A stretch of DNA of 6,841 nucleotides from Pseudomonadota bacterium (GCA_018241165.1 JAFEEK010000154.1:1-6841), one strand, 5' to 3'; positions 1 through 6,841 are shown, numbered from the stretch's first letter. Program-made: numbers and translations. The notes: generated by a model from the letters alone, not told the origin.

Positions 1-1866
1 CTCGCGCTGTGCGTCGGTTTCTTCGTCGCGTTGGTGCTGGCCTGGTACCACGGCGAGCGCGGCGCGCAGCGCGTGTCGAGTACCGAGCTGGTGATCCTTG
101 CGTTGCTGCTGGCCATCGGCGGCGGCTTGCTGTGGCGGTTTGCGCCGCAGTCGCCGACTGCATCCACGCCGATGCAAATCGCAAAGCCGACAGCAAGTTC
201 CGTCGCGCCGATTCCAGCCAAATCCATCGCCGTGTTGCCTTTCGCCAACCTGTCCAGCGACAAGGAGAACGAATACTTCGTCGCCGGCATGCAGGACCTG
301 ATCCTGGGCAAGCTCGCCGACATCGGCGATCTCAAGGTCATCTCGCGCACCTCGACGCTCAAGTACGAGAGCAAGCCGGATAACCTCAAGCAGGTGGCGG
401 CGGAACTTGGCGTCGCGCACATCCTGGAAGGCAGCGTGCAGAAGGCCGGCAAGGAAGTGTTGATCAACGTGCAATTGATCGATGCGCGTACTGACAGCCA
501 CCTGTGGGCCGAAACCTACAAGCGCACGCTGGACGACATCTTCGGCGTCGAAGGCGAGGTGGCGGGCAAGATCGCCGGCTCGCTGCAGGCGCGGCTATCG
601 CCGGACGAAGCGTCCCGGCTGACGGCAGTGCCGACCACGAACCGCGCTGCCTACGACGCCTTCCTGCAGGCCGAGTTTCTGGTCAATCGCGGCAATCTCG
701 AATTCACCAGCAACTGGTACCGCAAGGCGATTCCATTCTACGAACAGGCGCTGCACGAAGATCCCGCGTTCGTGCTGGCGCTGGCCCGGCTTTCGTTTGC
801 GGAAAGCATTGCCTACTGGTTCAGCGGCCACAACGAGCCGGCGCTGGCCGAGAAGGCGCGGCAGCACGCCCAGCAGGCTTTGGATCGGCAGCCCGGCCTG
901 GCCGACGCGCACTTGGCGATGGGCTATGCGCAGTACACCGGAGCGGACGATTACAACGCCGCGCTCGGCGATTTTGCCGCTGCGCTCAAGTTGCGACCGC
1001 ATGATCCGGAGATCCTGCTGGCATCGGCATTCGCACTGCGCCGCCTGGGCCGGCTTTCCGCTGCGATCAACGCATTGCAGGAAGCGGTTTTGCGCGATCC
1101 GCGCAGCTCCTACGCCTTCGAATCGCTCGGCGAGACGCTGCTGATGTCGCATCGCTACGACGAGGCCGAAGCGGCGTTGCAGCGCGCGCGTTCGATCGAT
1201 CCGGGCAACACGGTCGCGTTGGAGAACCTGGCACAGAAGGCGATCCTGGCGCAGGGCGATGTGTCCCGTGCGCTGGCACTGCTGGCGGGAGATCAACCGC
1301 GCCTGGTCGCGCGGCGCGCGGGGCTCCTGCAAATGCAAAGACGCTACGACGAGGCCATCCACATGCTCGAAAGCCTTCCGCCCAATGACGATCAATTCGG
1401 CACGGCCGGCGAGCGGGAACTGTGGTTGGCGGATCTGTTGCGTTTGGCGGGTCGATCCGACCGCGCCCGCGCACTGTACGCGTCCGCCTTGCCGCAGGTT
1501 CGCGCGCAACTCGGCACCTTGCGCAGCCTGCGCGACCAGGGCGTGCAGTGGACCCAGATCGCGCGCGCCCTGCACGGACTCGGCAAGGAGAGTGAGGCCC
1601 TCGATGCGTGTTCGCGCTCGCAGGAGTTGGCGCGACAAAGCGGCGACCTGATCGAATATCCTCGCCTCACGGCCTTGAACGCGGCCTTGTATGCGGACAT
1701 GCGCCGCCCCGACCTGGCGATTCCGCTATTGCAGGAAATTCTCCCCGGCGACAGCGGCGGCTTGTATTTTTCGCCAGCGATGCTGTGGGTCGATTCGTCA
1801 TGGGAACCGATCCGCAACAACCCCGCGTTTCAGGCGCTGTTGGAAAAGTACGCTGAGGGTGGCTGA
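1..1866 (+). CDS. Membrane-anchored TolB/FlgO-like and TPR-repeat protein (5' end missing)
   Basis: The frame is open from base 1 to the TGA at 1864-1866, giving 621 codons with no convincing start, so the N-terminus lies left of the window. Numbering from base 1, residues 1-14 end a membrane segment, followed by the loop WYHGERGAQRV. A second membrane helix spans about residues 30-48, and a Pro/Ser/Thr-rich linker follows. From residue 75 (SIAVLPFANLSS) to about 200 (DDIFGVEGEVAGKIAG) is a TolB/FlgO-like alpha/beta domain, with LGVAHILEGSV and LWAETY as recognisable family blocks. From about residue 238 to 590 there are roughly eight to ten TPR-type helical hairpins (for example DYNAALGDFAAALKLRP and RYDEAEAALQRARSIDP). 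The C-terminus (WEPIRNNPAFQALLEKY) is a common ending in this family. Related proteins usually begin with a short segment containing an ELKRRNV-type motif and one helix, so perhaps 60-80 residues are missing; some relatives instead carry a DNA-binding, cyclase or kinase domain. The role is probably protein-protein scaffolding or signalling at the inner membrane; the partner is unknown. Confidence 0.82.
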   Translation, partial: LALCVGFFVALVLAWYHGERGAQRVSSTELVILALLLAIGGGLLWRFAPQSPTASTPMQIAKPTASSVAPIPAKSIAVLPFANLSSDKENEYFVAGMQDLILGKLADIGDLKVISRTSTLKYESKPDNLKQVAAELGVAHILEGSVQKAGKEVLINVQLIDARTDSHLWAETYKRTLDDIFGVEGEVAGKIAGSLQARLSPDEASRLTAVPTTNRAAYDAFLQAEFLVNRGNLEFTSNWYRKAIPFYEQALHEDPAFVLALARLSFAESIAYWFSGHNEPALAEKARQHAQQALDRQPGLADAHLAMGYAQYTGADDYNAALGDFAAALKLRPHDPEILLASAFALRRLGRLSAAINALQEAVLRDPRSSYAFESLGETLLMSHRYDEAEAALQRARSIDPGNTVALENLAQKAILAQGDVSRALALLAGDQPRLVARRAGLLQMQRRYDEAIHMLESLPPNDDQFGTAGERELWLADLLRLAGRSDRARALYASALPQVRAQLGTLRSLRDQGVQWTQIARALHGLGKESEALDACSRSQELARQSGDLIEYPRLTALNAALYADMRRPDLAIPLLQEILPGDSGGLYFSPAMLWVDSSWEPIRNNPAFQALLEKYAEGG

Positions 1867-1992
1867 TTCGGGGGCAATATGGAACGATTCGTGCTTGTAC
1901 TGTAGGTTCCAGAGTTTGGCGCGACAGGGGTCCGGGAAGCGCGCTCGCGCCATGGTCCATGCACCGGTCCCACCGGAACTGCTTGAATCGAT

Positions 1993-1997
1993 GGAGG
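1993..1997 (+). promoter_or_regulatory. Shine-Dalgarno site of the exported-protein gene
   Basis: A GGAGG sits four bases before the ATG at 2002 and is the strongest ribosome-binding match near any start in this window. It fixes the start of the 247-residue protein and argues against the overlapping upstream ATG codons in another frame. In the preceding gap (1867-1992) I see no convincing promoter or T-run terminator, so cotranscription with the TPR gene is possible but unproven. Confidence 0.7.
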
Positions 1998-2001
1998 AAA
2001 C

Positions 2002-2745
2002 ATGAACCGACATGCCTGCCTTACGACGCTTGTTTCGGGTGCCGCATTGCTATGCGCCAATGGCGCTGGCGCAGCGGGAACTGCGGACAATATCAGCGAC
2101 TTGCTGACAAAAATCGGCAGCGTCAGCGCTACGCCGACCCAGGCCGAGTATTCCCGCGAGCTGCAAAAGTCGGTCAATCAGGCGGCGGTGCTGGCCGTCG
2201 CGCGCGATTGCGCCCAGACGAAGGGCGCGAAAGCGCCCGCGACATTCACCCTGGTCGGCATGATGCGCATCGACGGAACCCTGACCTCGACATTCGCGGC
2301 GCCGGACAATGCTTTTGGCACCTGCATGGCAAGCAACATGACGGATACGCATTTTCCGCTTCCGCCCGGCGATGGCCACGGCTGGCCGGTCGCCATCCAG
2401 TTCGACGCGAAAACCGGCAAGGCGATTTACGTGGCCGGAGACAAGCAGTCGGCCATGCCCAAATACTCGTGGTCCGCCAACTGGGTGCATACGCCTTTGC
2501 CGGCATTGCCGGCGCATCTGAGCAAGCGCTGCACCGTGGGTGTCTGGCTTAGCCTCGGTAAAAATGGCCGGGTCAAATCCGCGGAGCTGGGCGACTCGGA
2601 ATGCCCGGAAGCCTTCAATGCAGCGGTCGTGGATGCCGCCAGCCAGTGGCTGGGCATGAGCAAGGAGAAAGCCGCGACACGCGACTCGATGGACTTGAAG
2701 GTTTCCTTCACCGCAGGTCCGGTCGACATGCGCGTGGCGCCTTGA
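2002..2745 (+). CDS. Exported protein of unknown function with two TonB-C/AgmX-like halves
   Basis: This 247-residue protein begins with a short basic N-terminus (MNRHACL), a hydrophobic stretch and a small-residue run (NGAGAAG, residues 20-26). That is a Sec signal peptide, probably cut near residue 25, so the product is periplasmic or secreted. There is no other membrane helix and no lipobox that I trust. The mature part has exactly four cysteines, at 70, 108, 177 and 201, which would allow two disulfides. Residues about 70-137 contain a strand, DGTLTS, a Cys and FPLPPGDGHGWPVAIQFD. This resembles the C-terminal domain of AgmX/TonB-type proteins. Residues about 177-238 repeat the pattern: strand, NGRVKSAEL, Cys, an alpha helix ending in SQWLG, and a final strand DLKVSFTA. 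I infer two tandem copies of that fold. The family assignment is by eye only and the role is unknown. The gene lies 135 bases after the TPR gene on the same strand and ends 19 bases from convergent holC. Confidence 0.8.
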   Translation: MNRHACLTTLVSGAALLCANGAGAAGTADNISDLLTKIGSVSATPTQAEYSRELQKSVNQAAVLAVARDCAQTKGAKAPATFTLVGMMRIDGTLTSTFAAPDNAFGTCMASNMTDTHFPLPPGDGHGWPVAIQFDAKTGKAIYVAGDKQSAMPKYSWSANWVHTPLPALPAHLSKRCTVGVWLSLGKNGRVKSAELGDSECPEAFNAAVVDAASQWLGMSKEKAATRDSMDLKVSFTAGPVDMRVAP

Positions 2746-2750
2746 GCGCC
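2736..2750. terminator. Small GC hairpin between convergent genes (weak candidate)
   Basis: GGCGC at 2736-2740 pairs with GCGCC at 2746-2750 around a five-base loop that contains the TGA stop of the exported-protein gene. Two G-U pairs could extend it. It sits where two convergent genes meet and could help end transcription from either side. It lacks a T-tract on both strands, so it is not a standard intrinsic terminator, and stems of this size are common in GC-rich DNA. Confidence 0.2.
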
Positions 2751-2764
2751 GTCGGCGGGAACGA

Positions 2765-3187
2765 TCACATGTCGTGCTTGACCGGCTCGATGCCCGCGCC
2801 CTTGTAGGTTTTCCAGCGGTCGCGCGAGCCGGCGCGTTGAGTTTCATCGTCCGGCACCACTTCCAGCACGCGCTCGAACGATCCGGCCACGGCGTCGTCG
2901 CGCAGGTTGATGACGAGGGCGCGATCGGGCGTCTGCACGCCCGGTGGCACGATCAGCACCGGGGTGATCGCATCGTCGTCGTCGCCGGCGATCTGGTGCG
3001 GAACAAAGGCGTCGGCGTCGAACTCCCACAATTTTTCGTCGAGCGCCTCGGCCTGTTCGAGCGTACGCGCGAGGATCAGAGCGCGTTGTCCCGACTCGAA
3101 CGCGCGCCGGGCCAGTTCGCACACAAGCGCAAGCGGATCGCCGCGGAAGCGCGGTTTGGCGATCAGGTAGAAATCGGCGCGGGGCAT
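2765..3187 (-). CDS. holC: DNA polymerase III subunit chi
   Basis: Chi is the clamp-loader accessory subunit of the replicative polymerase. With psi (HolD) it links the clamp-loader complex to the C-terminal tail of single-stranded DNA-binding protein, helping primer handoff. The 140-residue length fits the family (E. coli chi is 147). Family blocks are in order: FYLI (6-9), the helix LVCELARRAFESGQRALIL, EQAEALDEKLW (44-54), FVPHQIAG (61-68), PVLIV (76-80), LVINLR (91-96), FERVLEVVPDDE (104-115) and RDRWKTYKGAG (122-132). By eye alignment Arg122 matches E. coli Arg128, a residue implicated in SSB binding, and Trp125 replaces Tyr131. The ATG start is supported by alignment with E. coli HolC and by a modest GAGAA just upstream. 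The gene follows pepA in the same direction, as in many gammaproteobacteria, but valS does not follow it here. Confidence 0.96.
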   Translation of the reverse strand: MPRADFYLIAKPRFRGDPLALVCELARRAFESGQRALILARTLEQAEALDEKLWEFDADAFVPHQIAGDDDDAITPVLIVPPGVQTPDRALVINLRDDAVAGSFERVLEVVPDDETQRAGSRDRWKTYKGAGIEPVKHDM

Positions 3188-3198
3188 GGTTCTCGATC

Positions 3199-3291
3199 GT
3201 CATTCCGGCGAAAGCCGGAATCCAGTGTCTTTCCCTTTCTGTGCACGCATCAAGAGCAAAGTCGCTGGATTCCGGCTTTCGCCGGAATGAC
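3199..3291. repeat. REP/BIME-like inverted pair of palindromic units
   Basis: Bases 3199-3225 and 3265-3291 are a perfect 27-base inverted repeat around a 39-base spacer. Each arm is itself a hairpin with an eight-base perfect stem, ATTCCGGC/GCCGGAAT, and a four-base loop. The stems are 3202-3209 with 3214-3221 and 3269-3276 with 3281-3288. Read in the pepA-holC direction, the first unit has a GAAA loop and the second TTTC. Units of this type (GTCATTCC, palindromic core, AATCCAG) occur as dispersed intergenic repeats in many proteobacteria, and their translation gives the spurious peptides RRKPESS and IPAFAGMT seen here. The element fills most of the pepA-holC gap and ends 11 bases before the holC ATG. 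In RNA it could fold either as two small hairpins or as one long stem that limits readthrough or attracts RNase III. That function is inferred, not shown. Confidence 0.9.
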
Positions 3292-3314
3292 AAGCAAAAA
3301 GAGCGACGCGCGAA

Positions 3315-4796
3315 TCACCCGGCGCGATCCAGCAGCCACTGCGCGAGCAGCGGTACCGGGCGACCCGTCGCCGAACCCTTGCGGCCTTCGTCCCAGGCGC
3401 TGCCCGCGATGTCCAGGTGCGCCCAGCGGAAGCCTTCGGTGAAGCGCGACAGGAAACAACCGGCCGTGATCGCACCGCCGTACTTTCCGCCGATGTTGGC
3501 GACGTCCGCGTAGCCGGTGTCGAGTTGGCTCTGGTAGTCGTCCCACAACGGCAGGCGCCAGGCGCGGTCGAGCGTGGCCTCGCCGGCGGCGAGCAGTTCA
3601 CCCGCGAGTGCGTCGTCCTGGGTCATCAGGCCCGAAGCGTGCTTGCCGAGTGCGACCACGCAGGCGCCGGTGAGTGTGGCCGCATCGACGATGACCTGTG
3701 GCTTGAATTTCTGCACGAAGGTCAGCGCATCGCACAGGATCAAACGCCCTTCGGCATCGGTGTTGAGGATCTCGACGGTCGTGCCCGACATCGTGGTGAC
3801 CACGTCGCTCGGGCGCTGCGCGCTGCCGCTGGGCATGTTTTCCACGGCGGGAACCACGCACACGAGGTTGAGCTTGAGCTTCATCTGGACCGCGGCGAGG
3901 AACGCGCCGAGTACGCCGGCGGCGCCGCACATGTCGAATTTCATTTCTTCCATGCCGGGGCTGGGCTTGATGTTGATGCCGCCCGAATCGAAGGTGACGC
4001 CTTTGCCGACGAAGGCGTAGGGCTGCGCGTCGCCGGCGCCGTTCCATTGCAGCGCGATCAGGCGCGGCGCGTTCGCCGAACCCATCGCCACGCCAAGCAA
4101 CGCGCCCATGCCAAGCTTGCGCATGTCGCCTTCTTCGAGCACCTCGCAGGTTACGCCCGGATGATCCGCGGCGAGTTTGCGCGCCTGTTCGGCGATGTAG
4201 GCGGGCGTGCAGATGTTCGGCGGCAGGTTGCCGAGCTCGCGCGCGAAGCGCACGCCGCTGGCGATCGCGGTTGCCTGCGCCAGTGCGCCCGCGGCCGACG
4301 CCGGTGCGGCAAAGTCGATGGCGGCGAGTTCCGCGCGCTTGGATTTGTCGCGCGGTTTGAACGTCGCCGCGTATTTGTACGCCTGTGCGTCGCTGGCCAG
4401 AGCGGCGCTGCGGACTTTCCACGCTGCATCCTTGCCCGGCACTTCGAGTTCGGTCAGGTACGACACGGCGCGATCCAGCGGCAGTGCTTTCAGCGCGCGC
4501 GCGGCATCCGCGCAGGCGCGGGCGAAACGCGCGCCATCGAGTTTCTTCACATCGCCCATGCCCACGAGCAAGACACGCGGCGCGGCGATTCCGGCCAGCG
4601 CGAACAAGGTGTGCGTGCTGCCCAGCTTGCCGTTGACATCGCCGGATGCGTGCAATCGCGCGATCGCGCCGCCGGACTTTTCGTCGATGCGCGCGGCGGC
4701 GGCGCTGAGCGTGCCGTCCTCGAAAATGCCGGCGACGATGCACGGCGCGGCGCAGGTTTCGGGGGCGTCCTGGGTGAGTGCGAACTGGAGAATCAT
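3315..4796 (-). CDS. pepA: Leucyl aminopeptidase (cytosol aminopeptidase, M17 family)
   Basis: PepA removes N-terminal amino acids from peptides with two bound metal ions (usually Mn or Zn) as a cytoplasmic hexamer. The E. coli protein also binds DNA in Xer recombination and carAB control. The product is 493 residues, close to the usual 500. An N-terminal alpha/beta domain covers about residues 1-155 and the catalytic domain the rest. All expected residues are visible: Lys265 and Asp270 in [11 protein letters not shown], Lys277 in INIKPS, Asp288 in MKFDMCGAA, and Asp347, Glu349 and Arg351 in the signature NTDAEGRL (345-352). They keep a constant offset of five from E. coli numbering. I chose the ATG at 4796 ([12 protein letters not shown]) because it has an AGGA seven bases upstream and matches family N-termini. 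The 28 codons further upstream read like intergenic sequence. It is probably cotranscribed with holC, separated by a 127-base gap holding the palindromic repeat, and is divergent from lptF. Confidence 0.97.
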   Translation of the reverse strand: MILQFALTQDAPETCAAPCIVAGIFEDGTLSAAAARIDEKSGGAIARLHASGDVNGKLGSTHTLFALAGIAAPRVLLVGMGDVKKLDGARFARACADAARALKALPLDRAVSYLTELEVPGKDAAWKVRSAALASDAQAYKYAATFKPRDKSKRAELAAIDFAAPASAAGALAQATAIASGVRFARELGNLPPNICTPAYIAEQARKLAADHPGVTCEVLEEGDMRKLGMGALLGVAMGSANAPRLIALQWNGAGDAQPYAFVGKGVTFDSGGINIKPSPGMEEMKFDMCGAAGVLGAFLAAVQMKLKLNLVCVVPAVENMPSGSAQRPSDVVTTMSGTTVEILNTDAEGRLILCDALTFVQKFKPQVIVDAATLTGACVVALGKHASGLMTQDDALAGELLAAGEATLDRAWRLPLWDDYQSQLDTGYADVANIGGKYGGAITAGCFLSRFTEGFRWAHLDIAGSAWDEGRKGSATGRPVPLLAQWLLDRAG

Positions 4797-4898
4797 CGTT
4801 GGATCCTGTGCGATGCGCGGCAAGCCGCTAGACTTATGCAAAGTTGAACGCGGCACGCTGTGCAATGCCGCGACAAACACCGAAGTTTACCGGATTGA
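4797..4898. promoter_or_regulatory. Divergent pepA / lptF intergenic region
   Basis: These 102 bases must hold the promoter of pepA (leftward) and probably that of lptFG (rightward). On the minus strand an AGGA (4804-4807) is a good ribosome-binding site for pepA. A CATAAG hexamer (plus-strand positions 4833-4838) matches four of six bases of a -10 box at a plausible distance from the pepA start, but I cannot pair it with a good -35 at 16-18 bases. For lptF I see only a weak CGGA near the start and no clear -10/-35 pair or sigma-E-type site. The region is certain; the individual promoter elements are not. Confidence 0.4.
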
Positions 4899-6032
4899 AT
4901 GATGCTGCGTATCGTCGACCGCTATCTGGCGCGCGAACTTGCATGGAGTTTTGCCGCCGCCACCGCGATCCTGTTGCTGGTCACCGTCGGCGCGACCGTG
5001 GCCGACCTGCTCGCCAAGATCGCGCGCGGCCGCGTCGCCGCCGACCTGCTGCTTGCGCTGATCGGGTTGCGCACGGTCGATACCTTGACCTTGCTGGTGC
5101 CGCTGGCTGCGTTTCTCGCCGTGCAGATGGCCTACGGTCGCCTGTACCGCGAAAGCGAGATGGCCGTGTTCGCGGCCTCGGGGTTGCCGGCATCCGGGTT
5201 GCTGCGACCGATCGCGCTGTTCGGCGTGCCGCTGGCGATCGCGATCGCGCTGATTTCGTTCTGGCTTGCGCCTGCCGCGGTGCGCCAGGCGCAGGCGTTG
5301 CAGGAAGAAGCCAGCCGTTCGCTGATCATCGCCGGACTCGAGCCCGGCCGCTTCGTCGAGCTGCCGAAGAACGACGGCGTCATGTACGTCGAGGAAATGA
5401 ATGCCGACGGCACGAAGTTCCAGAAATTGTTCCTGGAAAGCGAGCGTGCGAACGCGAAGGACGGCAGCACCGGCATCAATATCGTCACTGCATCCAGCGG
5501 AGAATTGTTCCACGATGCCGATGGCACCCAGCGCTTCCTCGGCCTCAACGACGGTTTTCGCGTCGAGGGCACGCTGGGCCAGGACAACTGGCGCCTGATG
5601 CGCTATGCGCGCAACGACATCAAGCTGCCCGACAACGACACCGACACCACGCCCGATTCGGTCAAGCGCAGCGCGCCGACGGCGCAGCTGCTCGCGAGTG
5701 TCGATCCGGTGCAGCGCGTGGAATTGCAATGGCGTCTGGCTGCGCCGATCTCGGTACTCGTTCTCGTCCTGCTCGGCCTGCCGCTGGCCAAATCCTCGCC
5801 GCGCGAGCCGCGCTACGCGCGCCTTTTGATCGCCTTGCTGGCCTGGTTCGTCTACTACAACTTTTTGGCGCTGGATCGATCCTGGCTCACGCAGGGCAAG
5901 CTCGATCCGCGCGTCGGGTTCTGGTGGGTGCAGATTCCTACCGCGCTGATTGCCATCTATCTGATCTGGCGCAGCGACAAGTTGCCGAAACCGAAAGCCG
6001 CGCGATTGCGCGCACGAGCGGGAGCGGCCTGA
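4899..6032 (+). CDS. lptF: LPS export ABC transporter permease LptF
   Basis: LptF pairs with LptG and the LptB ATPase dimer to pull lipopolysaccharide out of the inner membrane and hand it to LptC and the periplasmic LptA bridge. The 377-residue product shows the family layout. Three N-terminal membrane helices lie at about 13-35, 52-77 and 101-124, and a periplasmic beta-jellyroll domain at about 125-270. Three C-terminal helices follow at about 281-298, 308-325 and 340-357. RLYRESEMAVFAASGLP (81-97) is the cytoplasmic coupling helix that contacts LptB and closely matches E. coli LptF (LYTESEITVMHACGLS). Later family matches are RVELQWRLA (273-281) and GKLDP (333-337). A basic tail (KLPKPKAARLRARAGAA) ends the protein. 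Two adjacent ATG codons, at 4899 and 4902, are both possible starts; neither has a strong ribosome-binding site. The stop overlaps the lptG start by one base. Confidence 0.96.
   Translation: MMLRIVDRYLARELAWSFAAATAILLLVTVGATVADLLAKIARGRVAADLLLALIGLRTVDTLTLLVPLAAFLAVQMAYGRLYRESEMAVFAASGLPASGLLRPIALFGVPLAIAIALISFWLAPAAVRQAQALQEEASRSLIIAGLEPGRFVELPKNDGVMYVEEMNADGTKFQKLFLESERANAKDGSTGINIVTASSGELFHDADGTQRFLGLNDGFRVEGTLGQDNWRLMRYARNDIKLPDNDTDTTPDSVKRSAPTAQLLASVDPVQRVELQWRLAAPISVLVLVLLGLPLAKSSPREPRYARLLIALLAWFVYYNFLALDRSWLTQGKLDPRVGFWWVQIPTALIAIYLIWRSDKLPKPKAARLRARAGAA
6020..6024 (+). promoter_or_regulatory. Shine-Dalgarno site of lptG inside lptF
   Basis: GGGAG lies seven bases before the ATG at 6032 and inside the last codons of lptF. 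Together with the TGATG stop-start overlap it supports translation of lptG by ribosomes finishing lptF, which would help keep the two subunits at equal amounts. It favours the ATG at 6032 over the one two codons later (6038). Confidence 0.65.
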
Positions 6033-6841
6033 TGCGCATGGCGGCGTTCAAAAAAGTCGACAAGCTGGTCGCGCTTTCGGTAATCGGCGCGGTGCTGGTG
6101 ACGTGGGGGGTCCTCGTCGGCTTCGATGCGTTTCGCGCCTTCGTCGGCGAGGTCATCGATATCGGCACCGGCCAGTACACGCTGAGCAAGGCGGTTGCCT
6201 ACACCTTGCTTACCGTGCCGCGCCGCGGCTACCAGTTCTTCGGCTATGCGGCTCTCATCGGCGGCCTGCTCGGCATGGGTGGCCTGGCCACCAGCGGCGA
6301 ACTGACCGCATTGCGCGCGGCTGGTTTGTCGAAACTGCGCATCTGCGTTTCGGTGATCGTCGCGCTTACCGCACTGACCGCCGTGGTCATGCTGATGGGC
6401 GAAACCATCGGCCCGTGGGGCGAGCAGAAAGCCGAAGCGCTGGCGCTCACCGCGAAATCGAAAGACGTCGCGATCGGGCGCGGCGGCAGCCTGTGGGCGC
6501 GCGACGGCCGCAACGTCGTCAACGCCAAGCACGGCCGCACGCGCGCGAGCAAGCAAGGGCCGCAGGTGGAATTGCAGGACGTGCGCGTGTTCGAGTTCGA
6601 CGACAGCGGCAAGTTGACCACGCTGTCGGTGGCGAAAACCGCGACCCATGCCGACGGCGAATGGACGTTCCACGACGTGCGCCGCACCCAGTTCGGCAAT
6701 GCCACGGCGTCGAGCGCGACGCTGCCGCAGGCGCAATGGAAATCCACGCTCGACCCGAGCGTGCTTGCGGTGTCGATGATCCATCCGGAATACCTTTCCA
6801 TCACCGACCTGTCGCGCAACATCGGCTACATGCAGCGCAAC
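6032..6841 (+). CDS. lptG: LPS export ABC transporter permease LptG (3' end missing)
   Basis: The frame runs open for 270 codons to the end of the window, so about 90 C-terminal residues (the last three membrane helices) are missing relative to a typical 350-360-residue LptG. LptG is the partner of LptF in the LptB2FG exporter. Visible parts are membrane helix 1 (about 12-35), helix 2 (about 53-85, with YTLLTVPRRGYQFFGYAALIGGLLG), and the coupling helix ATSGELTALRAAGLSKLRI (86-104). Helix 3 follows (about 103-124), then a periplasmic jellyroll domain from about 125 to the window end, containing GSLWARDGRNVVN. Ungapped comparison with E. coli LptG matches GQ-Y, YTLL, VP, FF and GGLLGMGGLA well. 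At the position of E. coli Lys34, linked to LPS binding, this protein has Ala36 with Arg35 beside it. The one-base overlap with lptF marks a two-gene operon. Confidence 0.95.
   Translation, partial: MRMAAFKKVDKLVALSVIGAVLVTWGVLVGFDAFRAFVGEVIDIGTGQYTLSKAVAYTLLTVPRRGYQFFGYAALIGGLLGMGGLATSGELTALRAAGLSKLRICVSVIVALTALTAVVMLMGETIGPWGEQKAEALALTAKSKDVAIGRGGSLWARDGRNVVNAKHGRTRASKQGPQVELQDVRVFEFDDSGKLTTLSVAKTATHADGEWTFHDVRRTQFGNATASSATLPQAQWKSTLDPSVLAVSMIHPEYLSITDLSRNIGYMQRN

Noticed and set aside
595..1638. 347-codon open frame on the minus strand under the TPR gene
   Set aside because: It has Arg/Gln-rich composition without a domain, and lies wholly within a well-supported TolB/TPR coding region.
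1939..1950. GCGC/GCGC mini-hairpin in the gap after the TPR gene
   Set aside because: The stem has four pairs, no T-run follows, and such pairings are expected by chance at this GC content.
2844..3293. Reading frames through the palindromic repeat giving RRKPESS and IPAFAGMT peptides
   Set aside because: These peptides are the well-known spurious translation of the dispersed repeat and not protein-coding genes; the frames also overlap holC.
3292..3335. Possible intrinsic terminator just after pepA (GC-rich pairing and a TTTTT run on the minus strand)
   Set aside because: The only stem I can draw is five pairs with a ten-base loop and is separated from the T-run by about six bases, so it does not meet the usual terminator geometry.
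3417..4847. 476-codon open frame on the plus strand, antisense to pepA
   Set aside because: pepA on the other strand has every catalytic residue and a full-length family match. The antisense frame is rich in Arg, Gly and Ala with no recognisable domain, as expected for a shadow frame in GC-rich DNA.
4797..4880. N-terminal 28-residue extension of PepA from an ATG at 4880
   Set aside because: The extension does not look like PepA, lacks a ribosome-binding site, and would use up nearly all of the divergent promoter region. The ATG at 4796 has an AGGA seven bases upstream and a family-like N-terminus.
4887..5729. 280-codon minus-strand frame opposite lptF, and a similar one at 5957-6784 opposite lptG
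   Set aside because: Both lie opposite clear LptF and LptG sequences and have low-complexity His/Arg/Gln-rich translations typical of antisense shadows.

Overview
The window looks like chromosomal DNA from a high-GC gammaproteobacterium, most likely of the Lysobacterales (Xanthomonadales; Rhodanobacteraceae-like). Three things point there: the divergent pepA-holC / lptF-lptG arrangement known from gammaproteobacteria, the style of the membrane-tethered TolB-like/TPR protein at the left edge, and a dispersed palindromic repeat whose spurious translation (RRKPESS, IPAFAGMT) is common in this kind of genome. The taxonomic call is inference; there is no rRNA or other marker here.

Layout, left to right. 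Bases 1-1866 (+) hold the 3' part of a gene for a membrane protein with a periplasmic-type TolB/FlgO-like domain followed by a long TPR array; its start lies outside the window. After a 135-base gap, 2002-2745 (+) encodes a small exported protein of unknown function that I read as two tandem TonB-C/AgmX-like folds with four cysteines. It converges on holC (2765-3187, -), the chi subunit of DNA polymerase III. Upstream of holC in the same direction is pepA (3315-4796, -), a leucyl aminopeptidase with all metal and active-site residues in place. The 127-base pepA-holC gap contains a perfect 27-base inverted repeat, each arm of which is itself a hairpin.

Divergently from pepA, across 102 bases, run lptF (4899-6032, +) and lptG (6032-6841, +, cut by the window end). 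These are the two transmembrane subunits of the LptB2FG ABC exporter that extracts lipopolysaccharide from the inner membrane. The two genes overlap by one base (TGATG), which indicates translational coupling.

Most of the window is conserved housekeeping sequence. The parts less well explained are the small secreted protein, the REP-like repeat between pepA and holC, and the absence of valS, which often follows holC. I see no CRISPR array, tRNA, insertion sequence or prophage, and no gene-free stretch longer than 300 bases.
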